Assembly: GCA_963845975.1 (NCBI GenBank)
Contig: CAWJUD010000002.1
Span: 2,418,001 to 2,482,000, forward strand
Reading direction: 5' to 3'
DNA length: 64,000 nucleotides
Origin: JBEKIK01 sp963845975
Lineage (GTDB): Bacteria; Planctomycetota; Planctomycetia; Pirellulales; Thermoguttaceae
The translations under genes were made by a program, and so were the position numbers. The notes below the pieces were generated by a model, which saw only the letters and a list, made by a program, of their open reading frames with translations, made no database searches and was not told the DNA's origin. How positions within the stretch are numbered: position 1 is the first letter of the stretch; every line of letters begins with the position of its first letter. This document shows, one piece after another, positions 34,048 to 42,568 of this stretch.

Positions 34048-35730
34048 CTAGAACAGTCCCACGATTTCGCCTTTTTCGTCGATGTCGATCGATTCGGCGG
34101 CGGGCGCTTTTGGAAGGCCGGGCATGGTCATGATCTCGCCGGTCAGGACTACCACAAAGCCGGCGCCGGCCGCGACCATCACGTCTCGAAGCGGCACGTC
34201 GAAACTTTTCGGCCGGCCTACCAAAAGCGGATCGGTCGAGAGCGAAAATTGGGTCTTTGCCATGCATACCGGCAGTTGCCCGTACCCGGCTTCTTGCAGG
34301 GCGTGGAATTTTTCGCGGAGTTTTTTATCGGCCAGGACGTCGGTGGCGCCGTACATTTCCCGGCAAATGATGCCCACTTTTTGCCAGAGCGTGCAGGTGT
34401 CGGGATAAAGCAGCGAGAAGTCGGTCTTGGTGTTTTCCACGACGTCGACCACGGCCCGGGCAAGATCCTCGGCGCCGGCCCCGCCGTGAACCCAATGGTC
34501 GGAGGTAATTATCTTGACCGTCAGGTAAGCGCACTTGTCCTTGATAAACTGGATTTCCTCCTCGGTGTCGAAAGAGAAATGATTGATGGCCACCACCACC
34601 GGCAGACCGAAGCGGTGGATGTTTTCGATGTGTTTTTTCAGGTTTTCCACGCCTTTGTCTAGGGCCTCGACATTGGGCTTGGTAATATCCTTTAAAGGCA
34701 CGCCGCCGTGCAGTTTCAAGGCCTTTACAGTGGCCACAATCACTACCGCGTTGGGCTTAAGGCCGCCAATTCGGCATTTGATGTTCATGAATTTTTCCGC
34801 GCCTAAGTCGGCGCCGAAACCGGCCTCGGTAACGGTGTATTCCGAGAGCCGCATGGCCATTTTCGTGGCGATGATGCTGTTGCAGCCGTGGGCGATGTTG
34901 GCGAACGGCCCGCCGTGGATAAAGGCCGGATTGTTTTCCAGCGTTTGCACCAGGTTCGGCTTCAAGGCGTCTTTCAGCAGCACGGTCATGGCTCCGTTGG
35001 CTTTAAGATCGGCCGCGGTTATGGGTTTTTTATCCCGGGTATAAGCGACGATGATTTTTCCCAGCCGTTCTCTAAGATCCTGGATCGACTCGGTCAGGCA
35101 GAAACAGGCCATTACTTCCGAGGCGACGGTGATGTCGAAACCGCTTTCGTGCGGCATGCTGTTATTGGTTCCGCCCAGGCCGACAATGATGTCGCGCAAC
35201 GCCCGATCGTTCATATCGACCACGCGTTTCCAGGTGATCCGGCGAGGATCGATATCGAATTTATTTCCCTGGTGGATATGGTTGTCGACCAACGCGGCCA
35301 ACAGGTTGTGGGCCAGTTCTATGGCGTGGAAATCGCCGGTGAAGTGGAGGTTGATGTCCTCCATGGGTACGACCTGGGAATAACCGCCGCCGGCGGCGCC
35401 GCCCTTCATGCCGAAGCACGGGCCCATCGACGGCTCGCGCAGGCACACGGCGGCCTTTTTGCCGATGCGATTCAGCCCGTCGCAGAGCCCGATGCTGGTG
35501 GTTGTTTTGCCCTCGCCGGCGGGCGTGGGAGTGATGGCCGTCACCAAAATCAGCTTGCCCGTTGAGCCGTTGTCCAAACCATGATAATAGTCCAGCGAGA
35601 CCTTTGCCTTGACTTTGCCATAATGCTCCAAGGCGGCGTCGGGAATGTCCAGCCTGGCGGCGATTTCCCCGATGGAAAGCATATTGGCCCGGCGGGCGAT
35701 TTCAATATCAGGCGGAAGTGTGCGTGTCAT
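34048..35730 (-). CDS. fhs: Formate--tetrahydrofolate ligase
   Basis: Fhs joins formate to THF with ATP, giving 10-formyl-THF, and can run backwards to make ATP. The 560-residue protein has the P-loop TPTPAGEGKTTTSIGL, then LREPSMGPCFGMKGGAAGGG, GDFHAIELAHNLLAALVDNH and the C-terminal VVLTGEIMTMPGLPKAP, all canonical. It is the last gene of a minus-strand group with an AcsE-like methyltransferase, MetF and a corrinoid protein. FolD is absent from the window. The start codon abuts a heptamer tract with no Shine-Dalgarno. Confidence 0.96.
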   Translation of the reverse strand: MTRTLPPDIEIARRANMLSIGEIAARLDIPDAALEHYGKVKAKVSLDYYHGLDNGSTGKLILVTAITPTPAGEGKTTTSIGLCDGLNRIGKKAAVCLREPSMGPCFGMKGGAAGGGYSQVVPMEDINLHFTGDFHAIELAHNLLAALVDNHIHQGNKFDIDPRRITWKRVVDMNDRALRDIIVGLGGTNNSMPHESGFDITVASEVMACFCLTESIQDLRERLGKIIVAYTRDKKPITAADLKANGAMTVLLKDALKPNLVQTLENNPAFIHGGPFANIAHGCNSIIATKMAMRLSEYTVTEAGFGADLGAEKFMNIKCRIGGLKPNAVVIVATVKALKLHGGVPLKDITKPNVEALDKGVENLKKHIENIHRFGLPVVVAINHFSFDTEEEIQFIKDKCAYLTVKIITSDHWVHGGAGAEDLARAVVDVVENTKTDFSLLYPDTCTLWQKVGIICREMYGATDVLADKKLREKFHALQEAGYGQLPVCMAKTQFSLSTDPLLVGRPKSFDVPLRDVMVAAGAGFVVVLTGEIMTMPGLPKAPAAESIDIDEKGEIVGLF

Positions 35731-35733
35731 AAT

Positions 35734-35761
35734 TAGGAAACAGGGGAAAGGGGGCAGGGGT
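35734..35761. repeat. Heptamer tract, four units, before fhs
   Basis: Units taggaaa, cagggga, aaggggg, caggggt, beginning three bases upstream of the fhs ATG (minus strand). Confidence 0.65.
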
Positions 35762-35788
35762 CAGATTTCATACTCAATGTTTTAGCCC

Positions 35789-35802
35789 CGGCACTCGTGC
35801 CG
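35789..35802. repeat. Small palindrome in the acsE-fhs gap
   Basis: Arms CGGCAC and GTGCCG enclose TC. The acsE-fhs gap of 248 bases otherwise holds only the heptamer tract and AT-rich sequence. Confidence 0.5.
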
Positions 35803-35978
35803 TGTGCAGGTTTTTTTAACATTTACGTGCAAATTATTTGACAGTTCCAGACTACATGCAATTCAGGGGATCATACCAATAATAGCATGAAATCGCGCGT
35901 CTGTGCTCTATTATACCAACGGAAATTACGCTCGATTGATGAATATTAAGGCCGCTCCGATACACATTAAAATGCGTA

Positions 35979-36849
35979 TTATACATAAAATTCGCGGATA
36001 CGCATGAGCACGTCGAAGCCTTTCAGCTTCAGGCAATCCTCCAAACAAACCATGGCTGGATGAGTGCTATCGAGCAGTTCGTACTTCCGCTTGACCGAAC
36101 CGATGACCATGTCCAGTCCCAGGGGCATGGCCTTGGTGAGAAATGCGCATTCCAGCGGTCCTTTGAGAGGAGAACCGTCGGCGCGCTTGGCCGGCAACAT
36201 GACCGTAAAGTTGCTCAAGCCAACGGAGACGTGCACACCGGCAAAATCGGAATCCTTGCGCATAAGGTCCAAGGCGGCGATCAGCCGATGCAAGTTGCCT
36301 TCCGAATCGCTGCCGATTGGCGCTATGCCGGGGTCGATAATACAGTCAACGTTTGTCGCTCCCGGACAACGCTCGCGAAAAGTCTTGGTCAACGATTTGG
36401 CGGCGGCATAGGTTTCACGCGGCGGTGCGGCAAGCCTGCGATCGGCCGCCGACCACGTTTTCAGACACCAAGAGGATCGGTATGAAGGGCCGGATCTTGT
36501 ACAAGTCGAACATCTCCAAACGCAGGGCGCTGATGGAGTTTAGTATCGGTTTTTTCCCTCCGGCGCGAACGAGGTCGTATGCCTCCAAGCCGGCTTTGAC
36601 AGTGGCAAAATCGGGCGTGTCGATCGATAGCGGTTTGGCCGTCACGCTTTGGATTTTTTTGACCGTCTCGGCCATGAATCCCGGCGAACGCGGCCCCACG
36701 TTCACGTCGATGTACGCGGCTCCGCCTTTGTCTTGCGTGCGGGCCAGTTCCAAAATCCCGGCAAAGTCGCCGGCCTCAAAAAGTTTCTTTGTCGACGGCA
36801 CCGAATCGTTGATCGATTCGCCAATGATCGTTAGACCTGTAATGGCCAT
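35979..36849 (-). CDS. Methyltetrahydrofolate:corrinoid protein methyltransferase (AcsE/MtgA-like), one frameshift
   Basis: This pterin-binding (DHPS-like) TIM barrel moves a methyl group between methyl-THF and a corrinoid protein. The first frame has TIIGESINDSVPSTKKLF, AAYIDVNVGP, KPLSIDTPDF and ILNSISA, the usual pterin-site residues. The second has DCIIDPGIAPIGSD and VGLSNFTVMLP. One extra base near 36412-36416 (CGC ACC GCC GCG-T-GAA ACC TAT) separates the frames; removing it gives a continuous protein of about 289 residues. Whether it acts in acetogenesis (AcsE) or with a methylamine/betaine-type corrinoid protein (MtgA) cannot be decided; the neighbouring gene encodes the latter kind of corrinoid protein. 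Confidence 0.87.
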
Positions 36850-36930
36850 GAGTATAATCCCTTATTATCTTCCGTACTAATTTAATCCAGATTGGCGTAA
36901 AACCACGACCACTAGCCGGGGCTTTGCATT

Positions 36931-38518
36931 TTATTGTGTGGTTTCCTTTTTTTCTTCGTGTGGGGCGTTATGATCGCGGTCCAGGAAGGTGTTTGCCCAG
37001 GATGACGTGTTTTTGAGCGTTGCGTTGTATAAGGTTACCGGGCGATCGAGCATTTGCTCGCTTTCTCCGTAATATTTCAAGCGCTCATAAATCCGCGCCC
37101 AGATGCATTCTTTGTCATCCAGTTCGCAGCGCCCGCCGGCCGAACCTCCGCAAGGGCCATTGCGCCCGCATTTCGAGCACCATCGCTTGGGACATATATA
37201 GGCGCATTCAGGCAAGCTGCAATCGCCGCAATCCTGGCAGCCGTACATCACCGACTTGGATGCCTTTTCCAAGGAATATGACATGCGGCTTAAAAAGCCC
37301 GGTTTTTTATCCAATCGCGCGAATATCTTTTTCAATATAGGATATAAGGCCTTATCGCGGGTAAAGGCCAGATTGTGCATCAGGCGGGAAAACCGATAAT
37401 TCAGGGTGACTTCCTTGGATTTCTTGGGCTTCCGCAGCGACTCCAGGTACTCTCGGTTGATCGAACGCGAAGCGCACAGAGCGGTAGCAGGATCGTGCTC
37501 GAAAAGGAAGAACTCGTCGGGCTGCGAATATTGGATCTCCTTGATAAAGTCGCGCCAATCGCCGGGGGCAAAACTTTCGGCCATGTCGATGATCGCTCCG
37601 AATGTCTCGGCCTTGGCCATCCCGCCGATATAGCCCGCGGCAAATCCCAGGCCCTTCAGCACGGCCAATTGCCTGGCTGCCAGTTCCAGGAAAAACTTTT
37701 TGCCTTTATCCGCTCCGGCGGCGTATTTTTCCACTGTTTCCAGAAGTTTATCGGTCACCACGCAACCGGCCAACTTGCCGCTGTGGAACATTTTCGCCAC
37801 AGTCTTGGAAAGCAAATACACGTTGCCAATCACCGGTACGTCGATGCCGCGGACATCGAGGAATAGTTTCACTTCGTCGAACTTCCGCATATCGTAACCG
37901 AGTTGCGGAATCACCCACTGCGCACCGCAGGCGATCTTGCGGACAAGCTTGAAATATTGCGGCAACAGTTCGCGCTCGTAGCGTTTGAAAGGCGAGACCG
38001 CGCAGCCCCACGAAAAAGTCGGTTTTCGGCAGCGTTTCCATCTTGCCCGTACGCCCGGGAACCTTGAGTCCCTCGTTCATAGCCCGCAACATGGTAATCA
38101 GCCCCACCGAGTCCAGGTCGAACACGGGCTCGGCAAGCCCGCCGAACCCGGAAGTGGGATAATCGCCGGTGATGGCAAGGACGTTGCTAAAACCTTCGGC
38201 CGCGTAGCGCCAGGCGGCGGCTTCCAGGCCGTTGCGGTTGAGATCCTTGCAAGACATATGTAAAACGATCCGCTCGCGATGAGAATTCGCAACCACGCCG
38301 GCGAGCCAGTCGGGCGGGAGCATCGGTCCGCCGCCGGGACTATCGGTGATCGAGATCCAGCCCACGCGCGGATCATTCAGCAAGTCGCGGGCAAAAGAGG
38401 CGAGGTTATTGGGCGTATCCGGAAGTTGGAAGCCCCGCGTAGTGACCACTTCTACGCCGTAATAGAATCGCTCGCCGAAGAGCATTTCCCTAAAATCAAC
38501 ACCGTCGTTAGAAGCCAT
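36931..38518 (-). CDS. metF: Methylenetetrahydrofolate reductase fused to MetV-like zinc/iron-sulfur C-terminal domain, one frameshift
   Basis: MetF reduces methylene-THF to methyl-THF. Residues 1-165 (first frame) hold the FAD barrel start (FYYGVEVVTTRGF, WISITDSPGGGPM, HMSCKDLNR, LAITGDYPT). The second frame continues SPFKRYERELLPQYFKLVRK and AQWVIPQLGYD. It ends in a cysteine-rich MTHFR_C domain (CQDCGDCSLPECAYICPK, CSKCGRNGPCGG, then CELDDKECIW). A four-base C run at 38006-38009 holds one base too many; trimming it joins the frames into about 528 residues. In several acetogens this domain is a separate protein, MetV, so the fusion implies a WL-type reductase. The start abuts a heptamer tract. 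Confidence 0.9.
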
Positions 38519-38519
38519 A

Positions 38520-38575
38520 ATCAGCCATCAGCAGTCAGCTATCAGTAGTCGGACATCAGCAGTCAACTATGAATT
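38520..38575. repeat. Heptamer tract, eight uninterrupted units
   Basis: Units atcagcc, atcagca, gtcagct, atcagta, gtcggac, atcagca, gtcaact, atgaatt, directly against the metF start codon (minus strand). Confidence 0.88.
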
Positions 38576-38618
38576 TCACGCTTTTTAGAAATTGGCACAG
38601 AGTGAAGATTCCGCAATA

Positions 38619-38646
38619 TTCGTCCTTCATCTTTCATCCTTCGGCT
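38619..38646. repeat. Heptamer tract, four units
   Basis: Units ttcgtcc, ttcatct, ttcatcc, ttcggct, in the gap after the corrinoid protein gene. It has the same TTCATCC word as the tracts at 10360 and 44300. Confidence 0.7.
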
Positions 38647-38673
38647 CCGGCCTGCAGCCTACTTTCCAAAGCC

Positions 38674-39315
38674 TTAATTCGTCGAGGCCGCCAGTTTTCG
38701 CGCCAAGGCCACTGCCGAGTTGGCGTTGTCTCCGTAACCGTCGGCGCCGATTTCGTCGGCAAACTGCTGGGTGATGGGAGCGCCCCCGATAATGACTTTG
38801 GTATGCTTGCGGATGCCGACCTTTTTCAGGGACTCGATGACTTTTTTCATCATGGTCATAGTAGTGGTCAACAACGCGGAAAGGGCCACGATGGTGCCTT
38901 CTTTTTCCTGTGCGGCTTCGACGAATTTTTCCGGGGGCACGTCTACGCCCAAATCGATCACTTGGAATCCTCCGCCTTCGAGCATCGAGGCCACCAGGTT
39001 TTTGCCGATGTCGTGCAGATCGCCTTGTACCGTTCCTATCACGACCCGGCCGATTGACTCCGCCCCCCGGGCAACCAACAACGGCGAGATTAGCTCCAAG
39101 GCGGTCTTCATCGCCCTGGCGGCGATCAGCAATTCCGGCACGAAATACTCGTTGCACTCGAAACGATTGCCGACTTCGTCCATGGCCGGAATCATGTATT
39201 TCTGCACGAGTTCGCTGGGATCGGCCTTTTCAGCCAGTGCCGCCTTGGTTACTTGTTCGGCTTTCTTTGCGTCACCCGTAAGAATTGCATTGTAAAGTTC
39301 GGCGCCATCGTACAT
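38674..39315 (-). CDS. Corrinoid (B12-binding) methyl-carrier protein, MtbC/MtgC type
   Basis: The 213-residue protein has the helical cap domain (YNAILTGDAKKAEQVTKAAL, PAMDEVGNRFECNEYFVPEL). A B12-binding Rossmann domain follows with the lower-ligand histidine in GDLHDIGKNLVASMLEGGGF. This is the small corrinoid protein of methyltransferase systems using methylamines, methanol, betaine or aromatic methyl ethers. AGGGAG precedes the ATG at 39315. It heads the one-carbon operon, with MetF, the methyltransferase and Fhs following. The substrate-specific methyltransferase (MtxB) is not in the window. Confidence 0.92.
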   Translation of the reverse strand: MYDGAELYNAILTGDAKKAEQVTKAALAEKADPSELVQKYMIPAMDEVGNRFECNEYFVPELLIAARAMKTALELISPLLVARGAESIGRVVIGTVQGDLHDIGKNLVASMLEGGGFQVIDLGVDVPPEKFVEAAQEKEGTIVALSALLTTTMTMMKKVIESLKKVGIRKHTKVIIGGAPITQQFADEIGADGYGDNANSAVALARKLAASTN

Positions 39316-39844
39316 AACATGCTCCCTGTAAGTTCACTCTTGATAAGTACAGTATTAAAATATCGAAAGTATCATCTAATTTCTAGTGGTTCGAGGCATA
39401 TAAAAGCGACTTTGTAGGGATCGGAATTAAACCGGCAGCCAACATTAAATGGAAAAGTCGTGTGATAATTGTGTCAAATTAATAGGGCGGAACGCGGAAA
39501 TGTCAAACGGATTGATAAATGCCCATGCAAAAGATATCGCATCAGTAACTGGATTTTTATTTAAAGATGGGATGGCTGTGCAATATAAATAAACCATTCG
39601 CAAAATCAATTCTAGTCACAAAATAACTTAATCAGTCCAGGTTTACACTAAGTGTTTATCCAAAATGTACACTTATGGGGGATATATGTAGCATTCATGG
39701 GACTACCAATGCCGTGCCCCTTGTATTATTATGCTGGCATTGCTATCCTAATTCTATGATGCTGAGATAGGGTCTTGAGGTTTGCGCTAAAAAGGGCCTG
39801 GTTTAAATCTTATTTTAGGGCAACACCTTGGTTCAGTGGATATC
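39316..39844. other. Gene-free region between the corrinoid gene and csrA
   Basis: No gene is seen in 529 bases that must hold the divergent promoters of the one-carbon operon and csrA. An 11-base palindrome ACACTAAGTGT (39645-39655) is followed 14 bases later by ACACTTA, a possible operator. I found no cobalamin-riboswitch-like element. No clear promoter could be chosen. Confidence 0.4.
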
Positions 39845-40036
39845 ATGCTTGTTCTTTCTCGAAAAGTCGGCGAAAAAATTCTTATCGGCGATAATATCTC
39901 CGTAACCGTGGTCAGGGTCGCCCAGGGAATAGTCCGCATCGGCGTGGAAGCCCCCCAAAACCTGCCGGTGGTTCGGGAGGAAATCAAAAATCAGGTGCGC
40001 GAACGCCAACAAGCGAAAAGGGCCGCAACGGCTTAA
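39845..40036 (+). CDS. csrA: Carbon storage regulator CsrA
   Basis: CsrA is a small dimeric RNA-binding protein that blocks translation by binding GGA motifs in mRNA leaders. The 63-residue product begins MLVLSRKVGEKILIGDNISV and contains GIVRIGVEAP and VVREEI, the RNA-contact positions. An upstream in-frame GTG at 39836 would add three residues; the invariant family start favours 39845. It is a single gene ending three bases from the convergent ftsQ stop. A 529-base gene-free region lies upstream. Confidence 0.94.
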   Translation: MLVLSRKVGEKILIGDNISVTVVRVAQGIVRIGVEAPQNLPVVREEIKNQVRERQQAKRAATA

Positions 40037-40039
40037 TTT

Positions 40040-40948
40040 TCAGTGTTGTCTTAAATCGATTTCACGCGGGGCTTGGGGATAATTCAGCGATCCATGTTCG
40101 GCGTAAAACCGTTCCAGTTTTTTGACTTTTTCGAGCGGCGTCGGTTCGCCGGTGATATCGGAGGCGGGCGAAAGGCCCCATAAAATCCGCATCCCGCTGA
40201 CGGAAATAATATCAAAATAATATACTTCCGCGCGACTGACCGTACCCAGCGGTTGCCCCGCATTAGTCTCAGTCTGAGGCGGCAAATGCGGGACGATGGA
40301 TTGGAGGTTGAATTTTTCCCAGATCGGCAGGAGCGCGGCGGCGATTTCCGCACCGCCGGCCACGCGGCTATCGCCCCAATGTCTGCCTACCCCGCCCATC
40401 GGCCCGCGGTCCACGCCTTCCAGTCGCGGATATTTGGCTCTTTCGACCGGCGAGAAATCGTCCGGGGGCAAAAGCACGGCCTCGGCATCGACCGGCAATA
40501 GCTGGTCCCCAAGTTTGACCATGCAAACCGGCTGGCGATAAATCAGTTCCACCTTCACCTTGGCCGGATATTGCTTGGCGACATTCCGCACTTTGGCTAC
40601 CCAAGGCTGGCGTAAAAGGGCGGCTGTCACACGTTCGGTCAGGCCTTCGTCCATGATCGACACCTGCCCGTGCTGGGTCAAATCGCGATATACCTCCGCC
40701 GTCAGATCGGTGCGGTGCAGCCAAGGCGGAGGCGGCGTGATTTCAATCTGCCGCGGCCCGATGAAATACTCCGGCGATGCCAAAACCCGGGGACCTATTT
40801 TTTGCCATGCCGCATACGTGCAAGCGATAAAAACGCCTAAAAGCACGAGACACAAAATCATCGTTCCCATCAGGCCGGATAACCATTCGGAAACCTGTAG
40901 TGGAAAATTTGATTTAGGCTGTGCGGAAGAATTCTTTTTTGCCGGCAT
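40040..40948 (-). CDS. ftsQ: FtsQ/DivIB-like cell-division protein
   Basis: The 302-residue protein has a short cytoplasmic tail, one membrane helix (about 27-48), and a POTRA-like segment (LTERVTAALLRQPWVAKVRN). An FtsQ beta-domain start (VKVELIYRQPVCMVKLGDQL, VDAEAVLLP) follows. FtsQ links FtsB-FtsL to the divisome in the periplasm. Position downstream of murB on the same strand agrees with a dcw-type order, but an AT-rich insert separates them. The C-terminal half is poorly conserved. No Shine-Dalgarno is clear, because a GxxExxY remnant occupies the leader. Confidence 0.8.
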   Translation of the reverse strand: MPAKKNSSAQPKSNFPLQVSEWLSGLMGTMILCLVLLGVFIACTYAAWQKIGPRVLASPEYFIGPRQIEITPPPPWLHRTDLTAEVYRDLTQHGQVSIMDEGLTERVTAALLRQPWVAKVRNVAKQYPAKVKVELIYRQPVCMVKLGDQLLPVDAEAVLLPPDDFSPVERAKYPRLEGVDRGPMGGVGRHWGDSRVAGGAEIAAALLPIWEKFNLQSIVPHLPPQTETNAGQPLGTVSRAEVYYFDIISVSGMRILWGLSPASDITGEPTPLEKVKKLERFYAEHGSLNYPQAPREIDLRQH

Positions 40949-40963
40949 AAAAGCTAATTGTCT

Positions 40964-40993
40964 CCGATAACGCTTCGAAGTCTAGTTCCATTG
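40964..40993 (-). pseudogene. Truncated 5' remnant of a second GxxExxY gene
   Basis: The minus strand reads MELDFEALSE and then stops resembling the family at the ftsQ leader. A 19-base block (CCGATAACGCTTCGAAGTC, 40964-40982) is identical to 41524-41542 in the GxxExxY gene. Similarity extends through the start codon into about 45 bases of leader with octamer-phased CGAAA repeats. It is a leftover of a duplicated or deleted copy. Confidence 0.7.
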
Positions 40994-41127
40994 TTAAATC
41001 TAATCAATTTTAAACGCGAAAACAAGAAAGGACGAAAACAAGAAATTTAACCAAACATGCGTATGATATTATTTAAGAACGCTAACAATATTACCCTTCT
41101 ATCTTTGGTAGAGGAGTATTTTTAACC

Positions 41128-41167
41128 CTTTTCTTTTTCGTGCTTTCGCTTTTTCGTGTTTTCGTGA
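41128..41167. repeat. Octamer-phased repeat near the GxxExxY gene
   Basis: The word TTTCG recurs with 8-base spacing (CG at 41139, 41147, 41155, 41163). Related 8-base phased CGAAA words occur upstream of the GxxExxY gene (about 41572-41600) and of its remnant (about 41014-41045). Confidence 0.6.
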
Positions 41168-41184
41168 TGAAATTGTTATACGCT

Positions 41185-41551
41185 TTACAGCACTATTCGT
41201 TTTACCATCAATGTCGGCGAATAAAAGTTCATTAGTAGACCGACATGAAGGCCAGTTGCCTTGAGGTAGGATTTCACTTGCGCAAAATGGATGTCCTCCA
41301 AAGCCTTTATGGCTTTTAGTTCCACGACGATCTGTTCCTCAACTATAAGATCCAGTCGATGGACACCGACTTCTTCGCCCTCGAACATGACGGTTACTTC
41401 CTTTTCGCGTCGTAAATAACGCCGTGATGTCTTAGCGCAACTTTAAGGCGCTCTCGTAGATCGATTCCAGGAAACCCGGACCCAGTTCTTTATGGACACT
41501 AATGGCCGCCTCGATGATCTTGCCCGATAACGCTTCGAAGTCGTATCCCAT
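41185..41551 (-). pseudogene. GxxExxY-family protein, two frameshifts
   Basis: The family consists of about 125-residue PD-(D/E)XK-like proteins of unknown role. The N-terminal frame reads EAAISVHKELGPGFLESIYE (the name motif). A short middle segment in another frame reads VALRHHGVIYD, and the third frame reads VTVMFEGEEVGVHRLDLIVE through LLMNFYSPTLMVKRIVL. Two single-base changes near 41435-41440 and 41405-41410 would restore it. The gene lies in an AT-rich insert between murB and ftsQ, with phased octamer repeats upstream. Real decay is more plausible here than in the core genes. Confidence 0.8.
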
Positions 41552-41801
41552 TGGTGAATCTATTCTTTTTAAAACACGAAAGGACGAAAAGACGAAATTT
41601 AACAAATATTAGGGACGATGTTAATTTGGAACTAAACAATATCTCTCTTTGTGTGTTTTGATAGGAATATTGATAAAAATATCATTACTAAATATGGGTT
41701 CCGGATATATTTTCATTACCAGAAGTTCAAGACGTTTAGGATAAATTTTCTCTTGTTATAAAAAATGATGTGTTCCAGTATGCGGATATGCGGACCCCAA
41801 C

Positions 41802-42440
41802 CTAGGGTTTCTCAGGAGATGAATGATCGTAAAACAATTCCAACTTTAATACATCTTCCCCACTCTCAGTATTATGGTGAGCAATTGATATGGAAAAATA
41901 GAGCATCATAACCGCACCCATGAATACATGATTCTGGGAAAGCGGTTCTATTGGATTTATACCACGGAGTAACAAATCCGCCCTCCACCCAATGGTTTTG
42001 TTTCCAGCCTGATCAACACAGATTTCTGATGTTTCTGCAATATGCAAATAACTCTTTAAAATGTTTATTTCTTTAGTCACTTTTGGGTCGGAAAGAGTGA
42101 TTTGAAAGTCCGAGTGGGCAAAATCATTCCGAATTGCGCGAACAGAATCGAGTGCTCTATAGTCCTCATCACGAATGAGCCCGAAGGCTCGACATGCCAT
42201 TATCTTAGCCCCAAATGTAAACAACAAGCTCCGATCGTCCATGATTAATTTTCTTAAAAGTTCCTTGCTAACGCCCTCTTTCTTAAATTTTATATGGAGA
42301 AGTTCCTTCATCGATTTATTAAGAAACGCCGCCGCAATAAGGACTTGTCCGCGCTCAGTTTCCTTTACTAATGTGTCAATGAAGAGATTTCCTCTCTCAC
42401 CCATGCACCATTTTGGAATGTCTCTTTCGTAGATGTTCAT
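41802..42440 (-). CDS. MtlR-like / HEPN-type protein
   Basis: The 212-residue protein resembles the MtlR (mannitol operon repressor-like) family. ERGQVLIAAAFLNKSMKELL, LLFTFGAKIMACRAFGLI and RAIRNDFAHSDF are visible in the family order. RNDFAH fits the R-x4-H motif of HEPN domains, so a toxin or ribonuclease-like activity cannot be excluded. The region is clearly AT-richer than its neighbours, which suggests transfer. It is flanked by murB and the broken GxxExxY gene. Function is uncertain. Confidence 0.65.
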   Translation of the reverse strand: MNIYERDIPKWCMGERGNLFIDTLVKETERGQVLIAAAFLNKSMKELLHIKFKKEGVSKELLRKLIMDDRSLLFTFGAKIMACRAFGLIRDEDYRALDSVRAIRNDFAHSDFQITLSDPKVTKEINILKSYLHIAETSEICVDQAGNKTIGWRADLLLRGINPIEPLSQNHVFMGAVMMLYFSISIAHHNTESGEDVLKLELFYDHSSPEKP

Positions 42441-42568
42441 TCGAGTTTGGCCACAGATAAAAATAATAGGATAGATTTTTTTATTTGACCATAGTTTTTT
42501 GTAATTAACTAGCTATTAAACACAAAGAGGGCAAAAAGAATCTTTTTATGTAATATTTTTTTATCTCC

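Noticed and set aside
39316..39844. Cobalamin riboswitch upstream of the corrinoid protein gene
   Set aside because: I looked for the conserved B12-box words on the minus strand and did not find them. A covariance-model search would settle it.
41185..42440. Toxin-antitoxin pair formed by the GxxExxY and MtlR-like genes
   Set aside because: The GxxExxY gene is broken, the genes are 250 bases apart, and neither is an established toxin or antitoxin; only the HEPN-like motif hints at it.
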